A stretch of DNA of 64,000 bases from a bacterium (lineage in GTDB: Bacteria > Zhuqueibacterota > Zhuqueibacteria > Residuimicrobiales > Krinioviventaceae). The position numbers were made by a program, and so were the translations under genes. Below, piece after piece: positions 61,818 through 64,000 of the stretch (position 1 is the first letter of the stretch; the number at the start of each line of letters is the position of its first letter). Location of the stretch: contig JAKQIY010000062.1 of NCBI GenBank assembly GCA_029561455.1, forward strand, positions 1 through 64,000, given 5' to 3'. The notes beneath the pieces were generated by a model. It was given only the letters and a program-made list of their open reading frames with translations. It had not been told where the DNA came from and did not search any database.

Positions 61818-63248
61818 ATGGAAGAGAAATTATCCGAACTGAACGTTAATGAATTGTTGTCGCCGGAGATCCGCGCGGTATTGCAGGATGTTTTAAAGGA
61901 GGATTATAACCGGTTTGTGCAATCCGGCGCTGAGCCTTTTACTATCCGCATCAACACCCTTAAAACCGGGGTAACGGAATTTTTGTCTTTGTTGAATGAT
62001 AAAGGGATCGCCTATGCGCTGCATCCCGACCTGTCCGACGGGGTGATTATAAAGGGAGAACGCAGCGTATTGACCCGTTCCCTGGCTTTTTTCCGCGGTG
62101 ATTTTGTGGTGCAGGGCTTGTCATCGCAATTGCCGGTGCGAGTTCTCGATCCGCAACCCGACGAAGTGGTGCTGGATATGGCAGCCTCCCCCGGCTCCAA
62201 ATCCACCCAGATTGCCGCCCTGATGCACAATCGCGGCAAGCTACTGCTATGCGATCCTTCGGTGCACCGGCAGCAATCGCTGCTGGCCAATCTGTTACGC
62301 GCCGGGGTGTTGAACGATGTGTGTATGCAAATTCCGGGACAGCGCGCCGGCAAGATGTTTTTCGAGTATTTCGACCGGGCGCTGGTCGATGCGCCCTGTT
62401 CGGCTTTTTCCAAAATTCCCGAACAACTCCGCCGCGACGGGTTGTGGAATTCGCTGGTCGTTCCCGACCGGCTGCACAATACCCAGTATCACCTGCTGGT
62501 GTCGGCGATCAAGGCAGTAAAACCCGGCGGGGTGATCGTTTATTCCACCTGTACCCTGCCGGTGGAAGAAAATGAGCGGCTCATCGATCGGATTATCTGC
62601 GAGTACCCGGTTTCAGTCGATGAGATTACCTGTTTGACCGGCCCTTCGGTATATCCGGGATTTACGGAATTCAAGAGCGGTCGGTTGCATGCGGATTTAC
62701 GGCATACCCGCCGGATAATGCCATACCCGGAACCTTTTGAGGCATTTTATATTGCCAGGCTACGCAAGACCGGGGCGATGTCGCCTTTTATTCCGGAGCC
62801 GCAACCAATGCACAATTTCAGGGATGCCGACGACCCGGAGATCAAACCGGTGTTGGAACTAGTGTGCTCAGTATGGGGAATTGAGCCGTCCTTTTTCAGG
62901 CCGTACCGGTTTTTGCCGACCCGGAAAAAGATATGGATGATTGCCGCCGGATGGGAACAGGCGCCGGCGGAGTTTTTCGTCAAGGCGGGTATTCCGCTGG
63001 CGGAATGTAAGGGCAGGTTGTGGAAATTGACCACCCCGGCAGTGCAACTGCTGGGCCATGCCGTCACCCGCACAATCATACGCCCCGATGAACGGCAAAT
63101 GCGGGAATTGTTCGCCACCGGCAGTATTCCCTGGCCGGGCGCGGCAAATGGGTATTATGCCCTGGAATATGCAGGAGAGATGTTGGCAGCGGCATCCATA
63201 ATGCACGGGATATTAAAAGTATCATTACCCCAGACGTTTGATGTCTAG
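61818..63248 (+). CDS. RsmB/NOP-family RNA cytosine-C5 methyltransferase, RsmF-like
   Basis: A 476-aa SAM-dependent methyltransferase, almost the length of E. coli RsmF (479). The N-terminal domain (1-90) contains TIRINTLKTGVTEF. The Rossmann domain (about 95-310) has AASPGSKSTQIAAL (SAM binding), the motif IV Cys194 in DAPCSAF and the catalytic motif VI Cys245 in YSTCTLPVEENE, the two-Cys arrangement of m5C methyltransferases. The C-terminal region (about 320-476) resembles the RsmF middle and PUA-like domains (IPWPGAANGYYALEYAGEMLA). It should methylate a cytosine of 16S rRNA or a tRNA; which one cannot be told here. It stands alone, followed by the largest repeat island of the window. Confidence 0.92.
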   Translation: MEEKLSELNVNELLSPEIRAVLQDVLKEDYNRFVQSGAEPFTIRINTLKTGVTEFLSLLNDKGIAYALHPDLSDGVIIKGERSVLTRSLAFFRGDFVVQGLSSQLPVRVLDPQPDEVVLDMAASPGSKSTQIAALMHNRGKLLLCDPSVHRQQSLLANLLRAGVLNDVCMQIPGQRAGKMFFEYFDRALVDAPCSAFSKIPEQLRRDGLWNSLVVPDRLHNTQYHLLVSAIKAVKPGGVIVYSTCTLPVEENERLIDRIICEYPVSVDEITCLTGPSVYPGFTEFKSGRLHADLRHTRRIMPYPEPFEAFYIARLRKTGAMSPFIPEPQPMHNFRDADDPEIKPVLELVCSVWGIEPSFFRPYRFLPTRKKIWMIAAGWEQAPAEFFVKAGIPLAECKGRLWKLTTPAVQLLGHAVTRTIIRPDERQMRELFATGSIPWPGAANGYYALEYAGEMLAAASIMHGILKVSLPQTFDV

Positions 63249-63342
63249 ATTGATGTACTTTGGGTAAGTATCTGAGGTGGATCTAGCCTGTTAGGATGAA
63301 AGGGCGCAGCCCTGGGTCGATCTATTCTAAATAATCTAGTCC

Positions 63343-63400
63343 ACGAGTAGGTTCTCCCGCTTTGCGGGATTTATCTTTGCGAACCATATCGAGGGGACGG
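63343..63400 (-). repeat. Dispersed hairpin repeat, left-hand (inverted) unit, copy at 63.3 kb
   Basis: CGAGTAG (about 63344-63350), GGTTC, TCCCGC-TTT-GCGGGA, GAACC and CATATCGAGGGGACGG (63385-63400). The flanks match the inverted unit at 14252-14300. It faces the right-hand unit at 63433 over a gap of 32 bases. Confidence 0.75.
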
Positions 63401-63432
63401 GGTCTGATACCAATGAATTTTTTCCCGGTTCA

Positions 63433-63480
63433 TCTCGATACGTCCCGAAAGGTAAAGCAACGGGACTACTCGATGACCGG
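63433..63480 (+). repeat. Dispersed hairpin repeat, right-hand unit, copy 3
   Basis: TCTCGATACGTCCCG, loop AAAGGTAAAGCAA, CGGGACTACTCGATGACCGG. Almost identical to the copy at 14457-14504. With the inverted unit at 63343 it forms a complete inverted pair. Confidence 0.8.
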
Positions 63481-63492
63481 GCCCTTTTTACT

Positions 63493-63518
63493 CGTTCCAA
63501 ATCTCCTGATTTGGAACG
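63493..63518. repeat. Palindrome of the TTCCAA family, copy 1
   Basis: CGTTCCAAATC (63493-63503), loop TCCT, GATTTGGAACG (63508-63518): a perfect 11-bp stem. A related palindrome is at 63608-63635. Confidence 0.8.
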
Positions 63519-63607
63519 CACTTGACCGGGAATCTCTGATTCCTAAAGAAAATCATCGGGATTTTTTTGTAATAATCATATGGGCAAATCAGAGATTTGC
63601 ACCCAAT

Positions 63608-63635
63608 CTCGTTCCAATCGGGAGATTGGAACGAG
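63608..63635. repeat. Palindrome of the TTCCAA family, copy 2
   Basis: CTCGTTCCAATC (63608-63619), loop GGGA, GATTGGAACGAG (63624-63635): a perfect 12-bp stem. It shares its core with the hairpins at 63493 and 36881. Confidence 0.8.
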
Positions 63636-63761
63636 GATAAAAGGTGAAGCATCAGGCCTGCCCGACGGCCGGGATTGGGTGGCAAATTTTTCGGGGGCCA
63701 AGCCCCCGATTCTTGCCCGACCCAGGGCGCAGCCCTGGGTCGATCTAATCTTGTGCAGACG

Positions 63762-63810
63762 TCTTGATACGGGCCGGAAGGTGAAGCAGCGGGACTGCTC
63801 GATGAACGGG
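63762..63810 (+). repeat. Dispersed hairpin repeat, right-hand unit, copy 4
   Basis: TCTTGATACGGGCCGGAAGG, then TGAAGCAGCGGGACTGCTCG and ATGAACGGG. It is a diverged copy: the first arm is GGGCCGG as in the long-loop unit at 14338, while the rest follows the other right-hand units. Confidence 0.7.
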
Positions 63811-63830
63811 AACTCATAACCTGTTTTTTA

Positions 63831-64000
63831 TTACGAGGCCGGAAAACCTACCGTCTGCGCATAGAGAACGCGCTGATCCTGGTTCAGTTTCAATGCCGAG
63901 GTCAGGCCTTCTTTATCGCAGTTATGGAACCAGGCCGCCAGTCCCTGTGAAGCGGCGAACAGGTAAACATTGCCGGCGATCATCCCGGCGGCAATGTTGT
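63831..64000 (-). CDS. Nitroreductase-family protein, C-terminal part
   Basis: A partial gene running off the right edge of the window. The minus-strand frame reads NIAAGMIAGNVYLFAASQGL, then AAWFHNCDKEGLTSALKL and NQDQRVLYAQTVGFPAS, ending at a TAA (63831-63833). The pattern NVYLFAASQGLAAWF followed by LNQDQRVLYAQTVGFP is the usual C-terminus of FMN-dependent nitroreductase-fold proteins, including the SagB-like group. The N-terminus, and so the subfamily and any fused domains, is outside the window. Confidence 0.75.
   Translation of the reverse strand, partial: NIAAGMIAGNVYLFAASQGLAAWFHNCDKEGLTSALKLNQDQRVLYAQTVGFPAS

Larger units (their letters stand above)
63249..63830. repeat. Repeat island with multiple hairpins
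   Basis: About 580 bases with no gene. It holds the hairpin units listed separately, two palindromes of a second family (63493-63518 and 63608-63635), a direct repeat AGGGCGCAGCCCTGGGTCGA (63301-63320 and again from 63724), and CGGGGGC (63692-63698) / GCCCCCG (63702-63708). Frames of 92 and 79 codons cross the repeats and are not accepted as genes. Confidence 0.8.

Noticed and set aside
63362-63819. Two short plus-strand frames (92 and 79 codons)
   Set aside because: Both are made of repeat units and palindromes; no start signal or domain.

Overview
The window looks like a chromosomal stretch from a free-living, probably anaerobic, Gram-negative carbohydrate degrader of the FCB superphylum (Bacteroidota, Ignavibacteriota, Calditrichota or KSB1 type). 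The main reason is three large secreted proteins that end in the C-terminal sorting domain of the type IX secretion system (NYPNPFNP ... GxYFYRM ... KKLLLLK). Many lipoproteins, two large two-component kinases and a glycyl radical enzyme fit this. The phylum cannot be fixed from the window: there is no rRNA, no ribosomal protein and, by eye, no tRNA. No CRISPR array, phage or insertion sequence was seen.

Layout. 1-3.9 kb: a palindromic repeat cluster, an ECF sigma factor with a small membrane protein, and a three-gene ABC exporter. 4.1-4.4 kb: a non-coding island of hairpins. 4.6-9.4 kb: a Tat-exported sugar isomerase-like protein, a chemoreceptor, a Cys-rich DUF3795-type protein and a beta-barrel-like protein. 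9.9-14.2 kb: secreted GH20 hexosaminidase, HAD phosphatase and Gfo/Idh/MocA oxidoreductase. 14.6-20.3 kb: three lipoproteins (TSP3-repeat, DUF4838, TPR). 20.5-22.6 kb: SDR epimerase and UbiA-type prenyltransferase. 22.7-38.9 kb: two tandem paralogous giant proteins (about 2,280 aa each: FG-GAP propeller, ASPIC/UnbV, 11 Ig-like repeats, sorting domain) and a third sorted protein with carboxypeptidase-regulatory-like repeats. 39.6-43.8 kb: a beta-mannoside operon (GH5-like protein, AGE-family epimerase, GH130 phosphorylase). 44.3-50 kb: HDOD protein with hybrid kinase, GH92 mannosidase and a lipoprotein. 50.4-54.7 kb: a small secreted protein and an NtrC-type two-component pair. 55.2-61.3 kb: a membrane spermidine-synthase-like/TPR fusion, a glycyl radical enzyme and its activase. 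61.3-64 kb: an A-type Fe-S protein, an RsmF-like RNA methyltransferase, a repeat island, and the C-terminus of a nitroreductase.

How it fits together. GH20, GH92 and the GH130/epimerase pair point to uptake and breakdown of N-acetylhexosamine- and mannose-containing glycans. The giant sorted proteins are probably surface stalks for binding or adhesion. The most striking observations are: the GH5-like protein of the mannoside operon appears to have lost both catalytic glutamates (Lys209 and Gly288 in their places); a glycyl radical enzyme of unassigned substrate with a GCGE active-site motif sits 36 bases after an MFS/spermidine-synthase/TPR fusion; and a dispersed repeat family made of inverted hairpin units (REPIN-like) is confined to three intergenic islands.
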